A stretch of 64,000 nucleotides of DNA from Bacilliculturomica massiliensis (GTDB lineage: Bacteria > Bacillota > Clostridia > Peptostreptococcales > Anaerovoracaceae): positions 122,176-186,175 of the forward strand of contig NZ_LR027598.1 in the NCBI RefSeq assembly GCF_900605495.1, in the 5' to 3' direction. Below are positions 1 through 9,088 of the stretch, piece after piece; within the stretch, counting starts at the first letter, position 1; every line of letters starts with the position of its first letter. The position numbers and the translations under genes were made by a program. The notes beneath the pieces were generated by a model, which saw only the letters and a program-made list of their open reading frames with translations, searched no databases and was not told the origin of the DNA.

Positions 1-120
1 GGTGAGCGCGGTCACCGCGCTCATGGCGTACATGCCGTGCACGGTGATGGTCTTGATATCTGCCTGGATGCCGGCCCCTCCGCTGGGGTCGGAACCGGCG
101 ATGGTAAGAACTGTTTTCAT
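1..120 (-). CDS. thiD: Hydroxymethylpyrimidine (phosphate) kinase ThiD, N-terminal part only
   Basis: Only the first 40 codons are inside the window; the gene continues past its left edge. The product begins [20 protein letters not shown], the typical nucleotide/HMP-binding N-terminus of ThiD (ribokinase superfamily). ThiD phosphorylates HMP and HMP-P to HMP-PP, the pyrimidine half of thiamine. It starts 3 nt after the thiE stop, so it is co-transcribed as the last visible gene of the thiC-thiM-thiE-thiD operon. Whether it is a stand-alone ThiD or a fusion cannot be seen. Confidence 0.88.
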   Translation of the reverse strand, partial: MKTVLTIAGSDPSGGAGIQADIKTITVHGMYAMSAVTALT

Positions 121-123
121 TTT

Positions 124-831
124 TCAGCCTCCCTGCCGGGCAGTCTTCTGTCCTCCGCGCTGGTCCGGCGGCGTGCAAAACGGCGCGGATCCGCCCGCGA
201 TGGCTTCCGCCAGCTGCCGAAGCCGCCGGCACTCCCCCTCGATGTCCTCCGCGCTGAAGATAGCTGAGACAAGCGCCACGCCGTCCGCGCCGCAGCCGGA
301 GAGACGGTCCATATTCTCCGCACAGATGCCGCCGATGGCGCACACGGGGATGGAGACGGAGCTGCAGATGGCCTTCAGTGTGTCCGTGGATACGGCCAGC
401 GCGTCAGCTTTGGTGGAGGTGGGAAACATGGTGCCCACTCCCAGATAGTCGGCGCCGTTTCGCTGTGCCAGAACGGCCTGCTCGACGGTCTGGACGGACA
501 CGCCCAGGATCATTCCGGCGCCGGTGAGCCCGCGGACGTCCGCGGCCCCCATATCATGCTGGCCCACGTGGACCCCGTCGGCCCCGCACCGCAGGGCCAC
601 GTCGACGTTGTCGTTGACGATAAAGGGGACGCCGTACTTTCGGCACAGCGCTTTCACAGATCGAGCCTCCGCCAGAAAATCTTCCGCCGGGAGATCCTTC
701 TCCCGCAGCTGTACGCAGGTCACGCCGCCCCGCAGCGCTTCTTCCACCTGCTGGAGCAGCGTTCTTCCGCCTGTGGTCCAGGCCCGGTCCGTAACGGCGT
801 AAAGCAGCAGGGAACTTCTATCGCACTTCAT
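124..831 (-). CDS. thiE: Thiamine phosphate synthase
   Basis: 235 aa TIM-barrel enzyme joining HMP-PP and thiazole phosphate into thiamine monophosphate in the cytoplasm. Visible marks are the VQLREKD motif (about residues 40-46), NDNVDVALRCGADGVHVGQ and the phosphate-binding GADGVALVSAIF near residue 190. The last ~35 residues (basic, Gly/Gln-rich) extend beyond the usual ~210 aa family length and may be dispensable. The start overlaps the thiM end by 14 nt, suggesting translational coupling. It is controlled with the operon by the TPP riboswitch upstream of thiC. Confidence 0.93.
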   Translation of the reverse strand: MKCDRSSLLLYAVTDRAWTTGGRTLLQQVEEALRGGVTCVQLREKDLPAEDFLAEARSVKALCRKYGVPFIVNDNVDVALRCGADGVHVGQHDMGAADVRGLTGAGMILGVSVQTVEQAVLAQRNGADYLGVGTMFPTSTKADALAVSTDTLKAICSSVSIPVCAIGGICAENMDRLSGCGADGVALVSAIFSAEDIEGECRRLRQLAEAIAGGSAPFCTPPDQRGGQKTARQGG

Positions 832-1639
832 AGACGGCCTCCCGTTCCAGCACGCTGCCGCTCAGCTGGCAGATCTCGTCGATAATATAGTTGCGGTAAG
901 TGGCGTTCCCGTCCCTTTCAGTGAGCCGGGCGTGGGCGCGTTGGCCGCAGAGACCCATGGCGCAGACCGCGGCCGCCGCCGCTTCCAGAGGACAGTCCGG
1001 GTTTGCGGTCAGATAGGCCGCCGTCATGGCGGAAAGCATACAGCCTGTGCCCGTGATCCTGCTCATCATGGGGTGTCCGCCGCGGATCACGTAGGCTTTA
1101 TCGGCGGAGGCTACGATGTCGATGGCCCCGGTGACGGCGATGACGGCCCCTGCAGCGGCGGCAAATTTTTTCACAAAATCCACGGCGGCGTCCAGCGTCT
1201 CCTCGGTGACGGCGTCCGCCACATCTGCATCCACGCCCTTGGTATCGCCGGATCCCAGAGCCAGCGCTTTGATCTCGGACATATTGCCGCGGATGGCCGT
1301 GAAGCGGATCTGGGACATCAGTTCCCGGGCGGTCCTGGTGCGCAGATCGGAGGCGCCGGCGCCCACGGGGTCCAGAACCACGGGATGGCCGCACTCGTTG
1401 GCTTTTTTGCCGGCGGCGAACATGGATGGGATGGTGCGCTGATTCAGCGTGCCGATATTGATGTTGAGACCGCCGCAGATCGAGGTGATATCCGCCGCCT
1501 CGCTGACGTCGTCGGCCATAATGGGAGAGCCGCCGCAGGCCAGCAGCGTGTTGGCGCAGTCGTTGACCGTGACGTAGTTGGTGATATTGTGCACAAGGGG
1601 ACAGCTTTTTCTGACGTTTTCCAATTTATCTTTCAACAT
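818..1639 (-). CDS. thiM: Hydroxyethylthiazole kinase
   Basis: 273 aa, normal family length. It phosphorylates 4-methyl-5-hydroxyethylthiazole, so it salvages the thiazole half of thiamine. Recognised by the N-terminal PLVHNITNYVTVNDCANTLL, the SPIMADD loop, the VLDPVGAGAS motif and the late GTGCMLSA anion-hole/catalytic segment (ribokinase-like fold). No de novo thiazole genes (thiG/H/S/F) are visible here, so the operon as seen combines de novo pyrimidine synthesis (ThiC) with thiazole salvage. It lies 79 bp downstream of thiC and overlaps thiE. Confidence 0.94.
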   Translation of the reverse strand: MLKDKLENVRKSCPLVHNITNYVTVNDCANTLLACGGSPIMADDVSEAADITSICGGLNINIGTLNQRTIPSMFAAGKKANECGHPVVLDPVGAGASDLRTRTARELMSQIRFTAIRGNMSEIKALALGSGDTKGVDADVADAVTEETLDAAVDFVKKFAAAAGAVIAVTGAIDIVASADKAYVIRGGHPMMSRITGTGCMLSAMTAAYLTANPDCPLEAAAAAVCAMGLCGQRAHARLTERDGNATYRNYIIDEICQLSGSVLEREAVYEVR

Positions 1640-1718
1640 GTTTTTTACTCCTGCTGTTATCTGATGGTCCTTTGAATGTATCGTGTATTTTTGATCTCTG
1701 TTTTCTAGATCTGAATTT

Positions 1719-3026
1719 TTATTCGTCGAATATGGAGACGATCTCTCCGTCCAGAATGCGGTTCATATTGCGCACAGCGCAGAAATTGCCGCACATGGAG
1801 CAGGTGTCGTCTTTCTCCGGCACGGAGGAAGCCCGGTAGGCTCTCGCTTTTTCCGGATCCATGGCCAGACGGAACATGGACTCCCAGTCAAGAGACTTTC
1901 TGGCCAGACTCATCTGTCTGTCCCATTCCGCAGCCTGGGGCACGCCCTTGGCGATATCCGCCGCGTGAGCGGCGATCCTGGCGGCGATGATGCCTTCCTT
2001 CACGTCGTCCACGTCGGGAAGACGGAGATGCTCGGCGGGCGTTACATAACAGAGAAAGGCCGCTCCGGCGGCGGCTGCAGCCGCGCCGCCGATGGCGGAG
2101 GTGATGTGGTCGTAGCCCGGAGCCACGTCGGTGACGATGGGGCCCAGCACGTAGAAGGGAGCGCCGTGGCACAGCGTCTTCTGGATCTCCATGTTGGCCG
2201 CGATCTGGTTCAGCGGCATGTGGCCCGGTCCTTCCACCATGATCTGGACGTCCTTTTCCCAGGCCCGTTTGGTGAGCTCGCCCAGCGTGATCAGCTCCGC
2301 GATCTGGGAGGCGTCGGTAGCGTCGGCCAGACACCCGGGACGGCAGCCGTCCCCCAGGCTGAGGGTAACGTCGTATTCCCGGCAGATATCCAGGATCTGA
2401 TCGTAGCATTCAAAGAAGGGATTTTCTTTGCCCGTCATTTCCATCCAGGCGAAAATAATGGAACCGCCCCGGGAGACGATGTTGGTCAGGCGTTTGGCAG
2501 ATTTGAATCTGGCCGCGTTTTCGCGGTTGATGCCGCAGTGGATCGTCATAAAATCCACGCCGTCCTCCGCGTGCATGCGGACGATGTGGATCCACTCCTC
2601 CGTGGTGATCTGCGCCAGCGGCTTGTGATAATACACCACGGCGTCGTAGATGGGAACCGTGCCGATGATGGCGGGGCAGTTGCCGGTCAGGTATCTGCGG
2701 AAGACGCGGGTGTCCCCGTAGGAACTGAGGTCCATAATGGCTTCCGCGCCCAGTTCCACGGCCCGCCGGACCTTTTCGTATTCCATTTCAAGATCGGTGA
2801 GATCCCGGGAGGTGCCCAGATTGACGTTGATCTTGGTTTTGAGCATGGAGCCGAGACCGCTGGGGGAGAGGGCGCTGTGGAGCCGGTTTGCTGGGATGAT
2901 CACTTTCCCTTCGGCCATATAGTTCATCAGCTCGCTTTCGGAAAGTTTTTCTTTTTGCGCTACGGCCCGCATTTCTTCTGTGAGGATGCCTTTGCGGGCG
3001 GCTTCCATCTGTGTTGCGTACTTCAT
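1719..3026 (-). CDS. thiC: Phosphomethylpyrimidine synthase ThiC (radical SAM)
   Basis: 435 aa, the short ThiC form common in anaerobes. It converts aminoimidazole ribotide into HMP-P using a [4Fe-4S] cluster and SAM. The cluster-binding cysteines lie in the C-terminal CSMCGNFC motif (about C409, C412, C416). Other family marks are [42 protein letters not shown] and [22 protein letters not shown]. The start ATG at 3026 follows an AGGAAAGAGGAATG-type ribosome site. It is the first gene of the operon and sits about 65 nt downstream of the riboswitch terminator. Confidence 0.97.
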   Translation of the reverse strand: MKYATQMEAARKGILTEEMRAVAQKEKLSESELMNYMAEGKVIIPANRLHSALSPSGLGSMLKTKINVNLGTSRDLTDLEMEYEKVRRAVELGAEAIMDLSSYGDTRVFRRYLTGNCPAIIGTVPIYDAVVYYHKPLAQITTEEWIHIVRMHAEDGVDFMTIHCGINRENAARFKSAKRLTNIVSRGGSIIFAWMEMTGKENPFFECYDQILDICREYDVTLSLGDGCRPGCLADATDASQIAELITLGELTKRAWEKDVQIMVEGPGHMPLNQIAANMEIQKTLCHGAPFYVLGPIVTDVAPGYDHITSAIGGAAAAAAGAAFLCYVTPAEHLRLPDVDDVKEGIIAARIAAHAADIAKGVPQAAEWDRQMSLARKSLDWESMFRLAMDPEKARAYRASSVPEKDDTCSMCGNFCAVRNMNRILDGEIVSIFDE

Positions 3027-3092
3027 TTGTCATTCCTCTTTCCTCCGGTGAAACCCGATCTGTTCCTGAAGCGCCCGGCCTTTCCAGCGCAT

Positions 3093-3128
3093 AAAAAAAC
3101 GGAAAAGGCCGATGTTGGCATTTTCCGT
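3093..3128 (-). terminator. Riboswitch expression-platform terminator before thiC
   Basis: Read on the minus strand, the arms ACGGAAAA and TTTTCCGT (3121-3128 and 3099-3106) enclose a loop and are followed by seven T residues. The hairpin lies between the TPP aptamer and the thiC start, where a ligand-controlled transcription terminator is expected. Its loop carries AATGCCAAC, also present in the 3' part of the aptamer. Confidence 0.85.
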
Positions 3129-3148
3129 AAAAGACAAGCGACAATCTT

Positions 3149-3229
3149 CTTCCTACGTTGGCATTACCCACATCAGGTTAAAGGGTCGAAGTTTGATTAC
3201 TTCCTCTCAGCCCGCCTGCGAGCTCCCCC
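3149..3229 (-). promoter_or_regulatory. TPP riboswitch (THI element)
   Basis: On the minus strand the segment carries the conserved aptamer blocks in order: GGGGAGCT, GGCTGAGAG, the ACCCTTTAACCTGAT block (here GACCCTTTAACCTGATGTGG), GGTAATGCCAACGTAGG. These are the hallmark TPP-aptamer sequences. It should fold when thiamine pyrophosphate is plentiful and favour the terminator at 3093-3128, switching off thiC-thiM-thiE-thiD. Confidence 0.96.
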
Positions 3230-3243
3230 GGATTTTTTTCTGT

Positions 3244-3272
3244 ATTGTATCATCGCCGATTCCGTTTGTCAA
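3244..3272 (-). promoter_or_regulatory. Sigma-A promoter of the thiamine operon
   Basis: On the minus strand TTGACA (3267-3272) and TACAAT (3244-3249) are separated by exactly 17 nt. The predicted start falls just before the riboswitch. The 187 bp between this promoter and the oppositely directed cysK promoter show nothing else recognisable. Confidence 0.85.
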
Positions 3273-3459
3273 CGGTATGGGACGGAAAAAACTCCGGCTC
3301 CGCCCCGCCGGCGCATCTCTGCTTTCGCGCCCCCTGCCGCCACAATGCGCGATGCACGGAAGACGCCGATCTGGGTGCATCTCTGCTCCCGCTCCCCTGC
3401 CGCACCCCGCTGGAGGCAGGGATGGGAAAATTTAAAACGGGACGGCGGAGGGAAAAGTG

Positions 3460-3487
3460 TTGACTTGGGAAAGAAATTGGGTATAAT
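3460..3487 (+). promoter_or_regulatory. Promoter of cysK
   Basis: TTGACT (3460-3465), 16-nt spacer, TATAAT (3482-3487). The ~115-nt leader that follows contains a GC-rich hairpin (GCGCCGGA 3542-3549 pairing with TCCGGCGC 3569-3576) with no T tract. No T-box or S-box consensus was seen in it. Confidence 0.8.
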
Positions 3488-3608
3488 AAAACATATAAAT
3501 CTAGTATGTTTAATATGTTTTGAGTTTTGGAATGAAACAGAGCGCCGGACCCGCCTGCGGGCGAAGTCTCCGGCGCGGCGGCCCGGTGCTGCGGAAAGGA
3601 AGAGACAC

Positions 3609-4538
3609 ATGAAAATATATAAGAATCTGCCGGAGCTGATCGGCAAAACACCGCTGATGGAACTGTCCAATTATGAGGAGAATCACGGTCTGCAGGCGTC
3701 CATCGCCGCAAAGCTGGAGTATTTCAATCCGGCGGGGAGCGCCAAGGACCGCATCGGAAAGGCCATGATCGAGGACGCGGAGGCCAGGGGGCTGCTCTCG
3801 AAAGGCTCCGTCATCGTCGAGCCGACCAGTGGAAATACGGGGATCGGTCTGGCGGCGGTGGCCGCGTCCAGAGGGTACAGGGTCATCCTGACCATGCCGG
3901 AGACCATGAGTGTGGAACGGCGGAATCTGCTGAAGGCTTACGGTGCGGAGATCGTTCTTACCGACGGGGCCAAGGGAATGAACGGCGCCATAGCCAGGGC
4001 GGAGGAACTGGCCGCGGAGATCCCCGGCGCCGTCATTCCGGGACAGTTCGTCAATCCGGCCAACCCTGCGGCGCACAGAGCGTCCACCGGTCCGGAGATC
4101 TGGGAGGACACGGACGGAAAGGTCGATATCTTTGTGGCGGGCGTGGGCACCGGCGGAACGCTGTCCGGCGTCGGATCTTATCTGAAGGAGAAAAATCCCC
4201 AGGTGAAGATCGTGGCGGTGGAGCCAGCGGCAAGCCCTGTTCTCTCCGGAGGACAGGCAGGTCCTCACGGCATTCAGGGCATCGGCGCGGGTTTTGTGCC
4301 GGATACGCTGGACACGAACGTCTACGATGAGATCATTTTGGTGGAAAATGACGACGCCTATGAGACAGGCAGAGAGATCGCGCGCACTGAGGGCCTGCTG
4401 GTGGGTATTTCCGCCGGGGCGGCGGTCTGGGCGGCCGCTGAGCTGGCCAGGAGACCTGAGAACAAAGGAAAACTCATTGTGGCGCTGCTGCCTGATACGG
4501 GAGAACGCTATCTGTCCACGCCTATGTTCGCGGAGTAG
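3609..4538 (+). CDS. cysK: Cysteine synthase (O-acetylserine sulfhydrylase)
   Basis: 309 aa, fold-type II PLP enzyme making cysteine from O-acetylserine and sulfide. PLP lysine is in [11 protein letters not shown] (K46); TSGNTGIG binds the substrate carboxylate; [10 protein letters not shown] binds the PLP phosphate; and PDTGERYLS is the typical C-terminal signature. ATG 3609 follows GGAAAGGAAGAG. An open reading frame extends far upstream in frame, but no homology precedes this ATG. The partner serine acetyltransferase (cysE) lies at 16859. Monocistronic, with its own promoter and a downstream hairpin at 4622-4659. Confidence 0.97.
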   Translation: MKIYKNLPELIGKTPLMELSNYEENHGLQASIAAKLEYFNPAGSAKDRIGKAMIEDAEARGLLSKGSVIVEPTSGNTGIGLAAVAASRGYRVILTMPETMSVERRNLLKAYGAEIVLTDGAKGMNGAIARAEELAAEIPGAVIPGQFVNPANPAAHRASTGPEIWEDTDGKVDIFVAGVGTGGTLSGVGSYLKEKNPQVKIVAVEPAASPVLSGGQAGPHGIQGIGAGFVPDTLDTNVYDEIILVENDDAYETGREIARTEGLLVGISAGAAVWAAAELARRPENKGKLIVALLPDTGERYLSTPMFAE

Positions 4539-4621
4539 GCCGGGCAGGAACGCCTGAAATTTCGGCATTCAGGCATTAATGACAAAAAATTATACTGAAA
4601 AGCGTCCGAAACACTAGAAAA

Positions 4622-4659
4622 AACTTCCGGCATTGTATATAATACAGCCGGAAGTTTTG
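4622..4659. terminator. Hairpin, probable terminator after cysK
   Basis: AAACTTCCGGC (4622-4632) pairs with GCCGGAAGTTT (4648-4658), with A residues before and T residues after, so it could act in both directions. The loop contains TATAAT, so a promoter role cannot be excluded. Confidence 0.6.
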
Positions 4660-4741
4660 CTGTGCCGTCTCAGGGCGGATCCTGCCGGGATCCCAGGACG
4701 CGGCGCGCAGACAGAAGAAGCTGCAGAAGGAGTTAATGAGA

Positions 4742-5776
4742 ATGACCAAACAGAGAAGTTTTCTCTACGATACACTGCGGGGGCTGCTCATATGGAGCAT
4801 CCCCATCTCGCATTTTACCAGAGTGGGCGGCCACTTTGCCAGCGCATCGCTGTCAGGGGTGGTGTACATTACGATCAATGTATTTGTCATGCAGGCTTTC
4901 GTTTTTCTGTCCGGATTTTTCTCTAAGAAGCCGGACCGGGCCAGACAGTCGGCGTTCAAGACGTTTATGCTGCCATATCTGGTGTTTACGCCGATCTTTT
5001 ACCTGTTTCGGTACGCGTATTTCGGTAAGGCGCATCTGAACTTTCTGCTGCCGCCTTTCGCCCTGTGGTTCCTGTTTTCCGTGTTTTTCTACCGGTTCTT
5101 TCTGAAGGATCTGGTGAAGATACCGCACATACTGGCCATCAGTTTTGCCGTCTACATATTTGCGGGGCAGATCCCGTATTTCAGCGATTTTCTGGCGCTG
5201 GGGCGGACCGTTTCCTATTTCCCGTTTTTCATGCTGGGGTATTACTGCACCACAGAACAGGTGGAAAAGATACAGCGGATGAAAAAATGGCAGTGCGCGC
5301 TGCTGGGAACGGCCCTGACAGCGGTCTCCTGCTGGCTGGCCTTTGGGGTAAAGGCACCGGTAGGATTCTACCTGCTCAAAGGTCCGGCGTCGGAGCTGGG
5401 GATGGCCTGGTACACAGACATTCTGCTTCGCGTGCTGATCATTTTTCTGGCCTGCGGCTGGATGGCGTTTCTGTTTGCCGTGCTGCCCAAGACAGACAAT
5501 TACCTGACTTATGTGGGCAGGACCACCATGCCTGTCTATATTTTTCACCTTTTCGTGCGATACGTGGTGAAGGTGCATGGACTGCCGGACCTGAACCAGC
5601 CCGTCTATTACGCCTGCCTGTTCGGCTTCGCGTCCCTGTGCGTGATCGTGTTCTCAAGCCCGCCGGTAGCCAGAGTTTACGACGGGTTTATGGAGCTGTG
5701 CTACAGACCCTGCGAGGCGGCGAAGAACGCTGTCGTAAAACTGCTGGGGAAAGAGGACCGGCCGCCGCAGGAGTGA
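4742..5776 (+). CDS. Membrane acyltransferase, acyltransferase-3 / fucose O-acetylase-like
   Basis: 344 aa, highly hydrophobic with about ten predicted membrane segments. The N-terminus (YDTLRGLLIWSIPISHF) matches the start of acyltransferase-3 family proteins, where a conserved Arg and His in the first helices act on acyl donors; IFHLFVRY near the C-terminus is also typical. Likely transfers acetyl or another acyl group to a surface or exported glycan; the substrate cannot be assigned. The ATG at 4742 is preferred because AAGGAG (4727-4732) is 9 nt away; an ATG at 4736 is only 3 nt away. It stands alone between two terminators. Confidence 0.75.
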   Translation: MTKQRSFLYDTLRGLLIWSIPISHFTRVGGHFASASLSGVVYITINVFVMQAFVFLSGFFSKKPDRARQSAFKTFMLPYLVFTPIFYLFRYAYFGKAHLNFLLPPFALWFLFSVFFYRFFLKDLVKIPHILAISFAVYIFAGQIPYFSDFLALGRTVSYFPFFMLGYYCTTEQVEKIQRMKKWQCALLGTALTAVSCWLAFGVKAPVGFYLLKGPASELGMAWYTDILLRVLIIFLACGWMAFLFAVLPKTDNYLTYVGRTTMPVYIFHLFVRYVVKVHGLPDLNQPVYYACLFGFASLCVIVFSSPPVARVYDGFMELCYRPCEAAKNAVVKLLGKEDRPPQE

Positions 5777-5805
5777 GTTTTTTGCCCGAACTGATCGGGC
5801 CGCCG

Positions 5806-5857
5806 TATCAAAAAGGACCCTGCTGCCGAATCTTCGGCAGCAAGGTCCTTTTTGATA
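5806..5857. terminator. Strong bidirectional terminator
   Basis: A near-perfect 52-nt hairpin: TATCAAAAAGGACC and TGCTGCCGAA on one side, TTCGGCAGCA and GGTCCTTTTTGATA on the other, with A-rich 5' and T-rich 3' bases in the stem. It separates the convergent acyltransferase (+) and histidine kinase (-) genes and can serve both. Confidence 0.92.
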
Positions 5858-5862
5858 GCATA

Positions 5863-5887
5863 GGAAATATGGTCCGTTGATATTTCT
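5863..5887. repeat. Dispersed palindromic repeat, copy 1 (GGAAATAT / ATATTTC)
   Basis: GGAAATAT, a short centre containing GGTCCGTTG, then ATATTTC. Preceded by GCATA and followed by TGT. Close relatives stand at 20275-20299 and 35768-35796, and a decayed one near 52740, always in intergenic DNA. Confidence 0.55.
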
Positions 5888-5892
5888 GTACG

Positions 5893-7451
5893 TTACATCG
5901 GAAGTTCAAACCAGAAGGTACTGCCCTGGCCGACGACGCTCTCTACGCCGAATCTGGCGTGGTGCAGCGTGAGGATCTCCTTCACGATGGACAGACCCAG
6001 CCCGGATCCCCCGGACACGGCGCGGGTGCCCGTGCGGCTGACTTTATAGTAGCGGTCCCAGATGTGCTCCAGCTCCTCGGAGGGGATGCCGGGTCCCTTG
6101 TCGGAGACGCTGACGCGCACAGCTGAAGGAGATCCCCCTTTTGCGCCGGCGCCGGGCCCCGCCGCCGCTGCCGCCGGTCCGGAACCGGGACGGAGGGGCT
6201 CCAGAGTCCGGAACCGGGACGGAGGGGCTCCAGAGTCACGGTGATGTCGCGCCCGTCCTCGCCGTAGCGGACTGCATTGTTGAGCAGATTGGAGATCACC
6301 TGCTTGAGCCGGTTTTCGTCGCCCTCCACCATGACGGTTTCCTCCTGACACAGGAGACGGAAGCGGTAACCGTCCTGCTCTTCCAGGATCGCATAGGTGT
6401 TCAGAAGGGAGGAGACGCTTTCCTTCAGATCGAAGCGGGAGACCTGCATGGTCTCCACTCCCGACTGCATTTTGGACAGAAGAAGCAGATCGTTGACAAG
6501 AAGGTTCAGCCGGTCGGCCTCGTCGATGATCACCTGCAGGTGGGCGTTTCGCTTCTGAGGGTTGTCGCCGGAGAGATCCCGGATCATCTCGGCGTAGGAT
6601 TTTACCATGGTCAGCGGCGTGCGCAGATCGTGGGACACGTTGGCGATCAGATCCTTCTGCAGGTCGTCGGCTTTGGCCAGTTCCGCCGCCGTGTAGGTCA
6701 GAGTGCTGGCCAGGTCCTGGATCTCGGAGTAATGACCGCCGTCGAAGGTGACGCTGTACTCGCCCACGGCAAGTTTGCCGGCCTTTCTGGTGATGGCAAA
6801 AATAGGCCGCGTCACCCGGCCGGAGATCCACAGGGACAGCACGCAGGCCAGGAACAGGGAGGCCGCCGTCACGATGATGAGCTGGCTGGCCAGTATATTA
6901 ATAGTAGACTCCACCGGCGTCAGGGGCGTGGAAATGCACAGCACCGCGTTGGGGCGGTATTCGCTCTCGATATTCAGGCCGTAGTTCATACGGTCGTTTT
7001 TTGTGATGATCGGTATGGAACCGGAGGGGCTCTCCGTGACCATCTGAGCCACGATGCCCATGAAATCCATGGCTTCTGGGAATTTTTTGAAAGCCGAGCT
7101 GGAGCCCATGTCGGGGGTGATCAGAAAAGAGGAACTGCCGTCGCTTATCTGAAAAAAGATCCACATATCGTTTTTGTAGGCTGTCGTTGAGATCTCGATG
7201 ATCAGGTCGTCCAGATCAAAATCCTCGCTCTGACTGTAATCGGTGCTGAGAGCATGGGCGATGCGCAGGATCTCCTTTTTTTTCATGTTTTGGTAATAGG
7301 GCTGGAGAAAGATGGTCTGGAGCAGCCAGAGGGCGGCCATCAGACAGACGGCAAACAGGAAAAAATAAGCCCACAATTTAAAACGCAGACTGTTTGTGTC
7401 AAAATTTCTTATTTTTGTCCTGCAGTTGTCCAGCGCTTGTCTAAGCTTCAA
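5893..7451 (-). pseudogene. Sensor histidine kinase, frameshifted by a 29-bp tandem duplication
   Basis: The first frame (7451 downward) encodes a TM helix (~28-48), an extracytoplasmic sensor region, a second TM (~185-205), HAMP, HisKA with NVSHDLRTPL (His ~273) and the N-box of the ATPase domain (DENRLKQVISNLLNNAVRYG). Around residue 415 the frame changes. The G1/F/G2 boxes (SDKGPGIP, GGSGLGLSIVKEI) and the end FWFELPM are in another frame down to 5893. Exactly at the break a 29-bp unit is present twice (6179-6236); removing one copy joins the two frames. As sequenced, the kinase would lack ATP binding. It overlaps the response regulator gene by 11 nt, so it is its cognate partner. Phase-variable expression, a real null or a sequencing/assembly error are all possible. 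Confidence 0.88.
6179..6236. repeat. 29-bp perfect tandem duplication inside the kinase gene
   Basis: The unit (starting CCGGAACCGGGA) occupies 6179-6207 and 6208-6236 without a mismatch. 29 is not a multiple of three, so copy number decides the reading frame of the C-terminal half of the kinase ATPase domain. It lies in a GC-rich linker coding Pro/Gly/Ala. Confidence 0.95.
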
Positions 7452-8115
7452 ATTTGTAGCCTACTCCCCGAAGGGTTACGATATGGTCCCGGTATTTGCC
7501 CAGATTGTTCCGCAGGTTCTTGATGTGGGTGTCAATGGTGCGGTCGTCTCCGAAGAAATCATAGCCCCAGATGTCGCGCAGGAGCTTGTCCCGGGACAGC
7601 GCCAGGTTTCTGTTCTGGACCAGATAGAAGAGCAGTTCGTACTCTTTCGGGGTCAGATCCACGCGCTCTCCGTCGATGGTGACGGTGCGGGCGGGAATGT
7701 TGATGACGAGACCCTCGAAGACCAGCTGGTCCTGAGACTCGCTGGATTCCGGAACTCTGGCGCGGGCCAGCACAGCGTTGATCCGGGCCATGAGCTCTTT
7801 GGGGGAGAATGGTTTGACTACGTAATCGTCCACCCCCAGCTCAAAGCCGAAGAGTTTGTCGTACTCCTCGCCTCTGGCAGAGAGCATGATGACGGGGATG
7901 TCTTTTATTTTTTTGATCTCCTTGCAGGCGGAAAAACCGTCCAGCCTGGGCATCATAATATCCATGATGATGAGATCAAAGGAATGCAGCCGGCACAGGG
8001 ATACCGCCTCCATGCCGTCGGCGGCTTCCATCACTTCGTAGCCGTTGAACTCGGCGTATTCTTTGATGACCTCGCGGATCTTCGCTTCATCATCCACTAT
8101 TAAAAGTCTGGCCAT
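7441..8115 (-). CDS. OmpR/PhoB-family response regulator
   Basis: 224 aa. Receiver domain 1-120 with the acidic pocket D8/D9, phospho-acceptor D52 (LIIMDIMMP) and K in VVKPFSP. C-terminal winged-helix DNA-binding domain (~128-224) with LTPKEYELLFYL and the recognition region TIDTHIKNLRNNLG, ending RGVGYKF. Start ATG 8115 follows AAAGGAG. It overlaps the start of the partner kinase, which is frameshifted. If the kinase is dead, this regulator would be without its cognate phosphodonor. Target genes are not evident from the sequence. Confidence 0.95.
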   Translation of the reverse strand: MARLLIVDDEAKIREVIKEYAEFNGYEVMEAADGMEAVSLCRLHSFDLIIMDIMMPRLDGFSACKEIKKIKDIPVIMLSARGEEYDKLFGFELGVDDYVVKPFSPKELMARINAVLARARVPESSESQDQLVFEGLVINIPARTVTIDGERVDLTPKEYELLFYLVQNRNLALSRDKLLRDIWGYDFFGDDRTIDTHIKNLRNNLGKYRDHIVTLRGVGYKFEA

Positions 8116-8361
8116 AGCAGGTCTCCTTTCGAAAATTTAAATCTGATTTTGTCTCTGATTGAAATAATTGACCGGCAAGCCGATGTATTTTGGTAAGAAT
8201 TACGGCCCGGCCGCGTTTTATGCCGACAAATTTATAGGTTTTTACCGTTTAGCTTGATTATACATTAGAATCCTTTGTATGTGTGAACACTGAGTGATTT
8301 TTTTATAAAATATTTGTGTTGACAGAATTTTTGCTTTATGGTAGACTAAAAAATTGTTTTC

Positions 8362-8391
8362 TTGACAGAGACTCGTCCCCTGTTCTATAAT
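8362..8391 (+). promoter_or_regulatory. Promoter of carD
   Basis: TTGACA (8362-8367), 18-nt spacer, TATAAT (8386-8391), start point about 15 nt before the gene. A second, weaker candidate lies just upstream (TTGACA 8319-8324 with TAGACT 8342-8347). The rest of the 293-bp divergent spacer from 8116 is AT-rich with no other clear signal. Confidence 0.85.
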
Positions 8392-8414
8392 GGAAATAGA
8401 CTGGGGGAATGAGA

Positions 8415-8888
8415 ATGTTTACAATAGGCGATAGGATCGTTTACCCGATGCATGGTGCCGGCGTAATCGAAAAAATTGAGGACAGGAAGATACTGGGCGA
8501 GACCAGACGCTATTACGTTCTGAAGATACCCTGCGGAGACATGGAAGTGATGATCCCCACAGACAATTCCGGACAGATAGGCATACGGTCTGTAGTATCG
8601 GAGGAGCACCTGACGCAGGTGCTGGACATGATGGAAGAAGGATCCTCCGTCATGCCGAACAACTGGAACCGGCGGTTCCGGGAGAATATGGATAAACTGA
8701 AGACCGGAGAAATTGAAAACGTAGCCGAGGTGGTGAGGAACCTCATGCGGGTGGACAGAGAAAAGAAGCTGTCCACGGGAGAGAAGAAGATGCTGGCCAA
8801 CGCCAGACAGATACTCATCAGCGAAATCATCATGGTGAAAAACGTAGACCAGGAGACGGCCAGCGATATGATAAGCGCGGCTGTTTAA
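8415..8888 (+). CDS. carD: CarD-family RNA polymerase-binding transcription regulator
   Basis: 157 aa. The N-terminal ~60 residues (MFTIGDRIVYPMHGAGVIEKIE) form the Tudor-like RNA-polymerase-interaction domain shared with TRCF; the remainder is helical and ends in a lysine-rich region as in CarD/CdnL. CarD proteins stabilise open complexes, notably at rRNA promoters. ATG 8415 has GGGGGA at a good distance; an in-frame ATG at 8409 is too close. CarD directly before a YacL-like gene and ispD/F is a recurrent Firmicutes arrangement, supporting the call. Confidence 0.9.
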   Translation: MFTIGDRIVYPMHGAGVIEKIEDRKILGETRRYYVLKIPCGDMEVMIPTDNSGQIGIRSVVSEEHLTQVLDMMEEGSSVMPNNWNRRFRENMDKLKTGEIENVAEVVRNLMRVDREKKLSTGEKKMLANARQILISEIIMVKNVDQETASDMISAAV

Positions 8889-9088
8889 AGGATATACCGG
8901 CAACGATCAAATGACTGAGGCCTTTATGGTTCCCAGTCATTGATATATTCCGGGACAGACCGGGCTGCGGGTGGGTTGCCGCAGCAGTGAAGGAAGTTTT
9001 TTTCGGCTGAAGATTTTTCGGATCTGAAGACAATTTTCAGCCGATATAAAACTTTTAAATAACTTTAGAAAGGAGGTGAAGAATACCA

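Noticed and set aside
1965..3608. Very long open frame leading into cysK from the left
   Set aside because: It runs antisense through thiC and the riboswitch; homology and the ribosome site place the cysK start at 3609.
3488..3608. T-box or S-box riboswitch in the cysK leader
   Set aside because: No GGTGG/ACCGCG T-box or S-box consensus; only one GC-rich hairpin.
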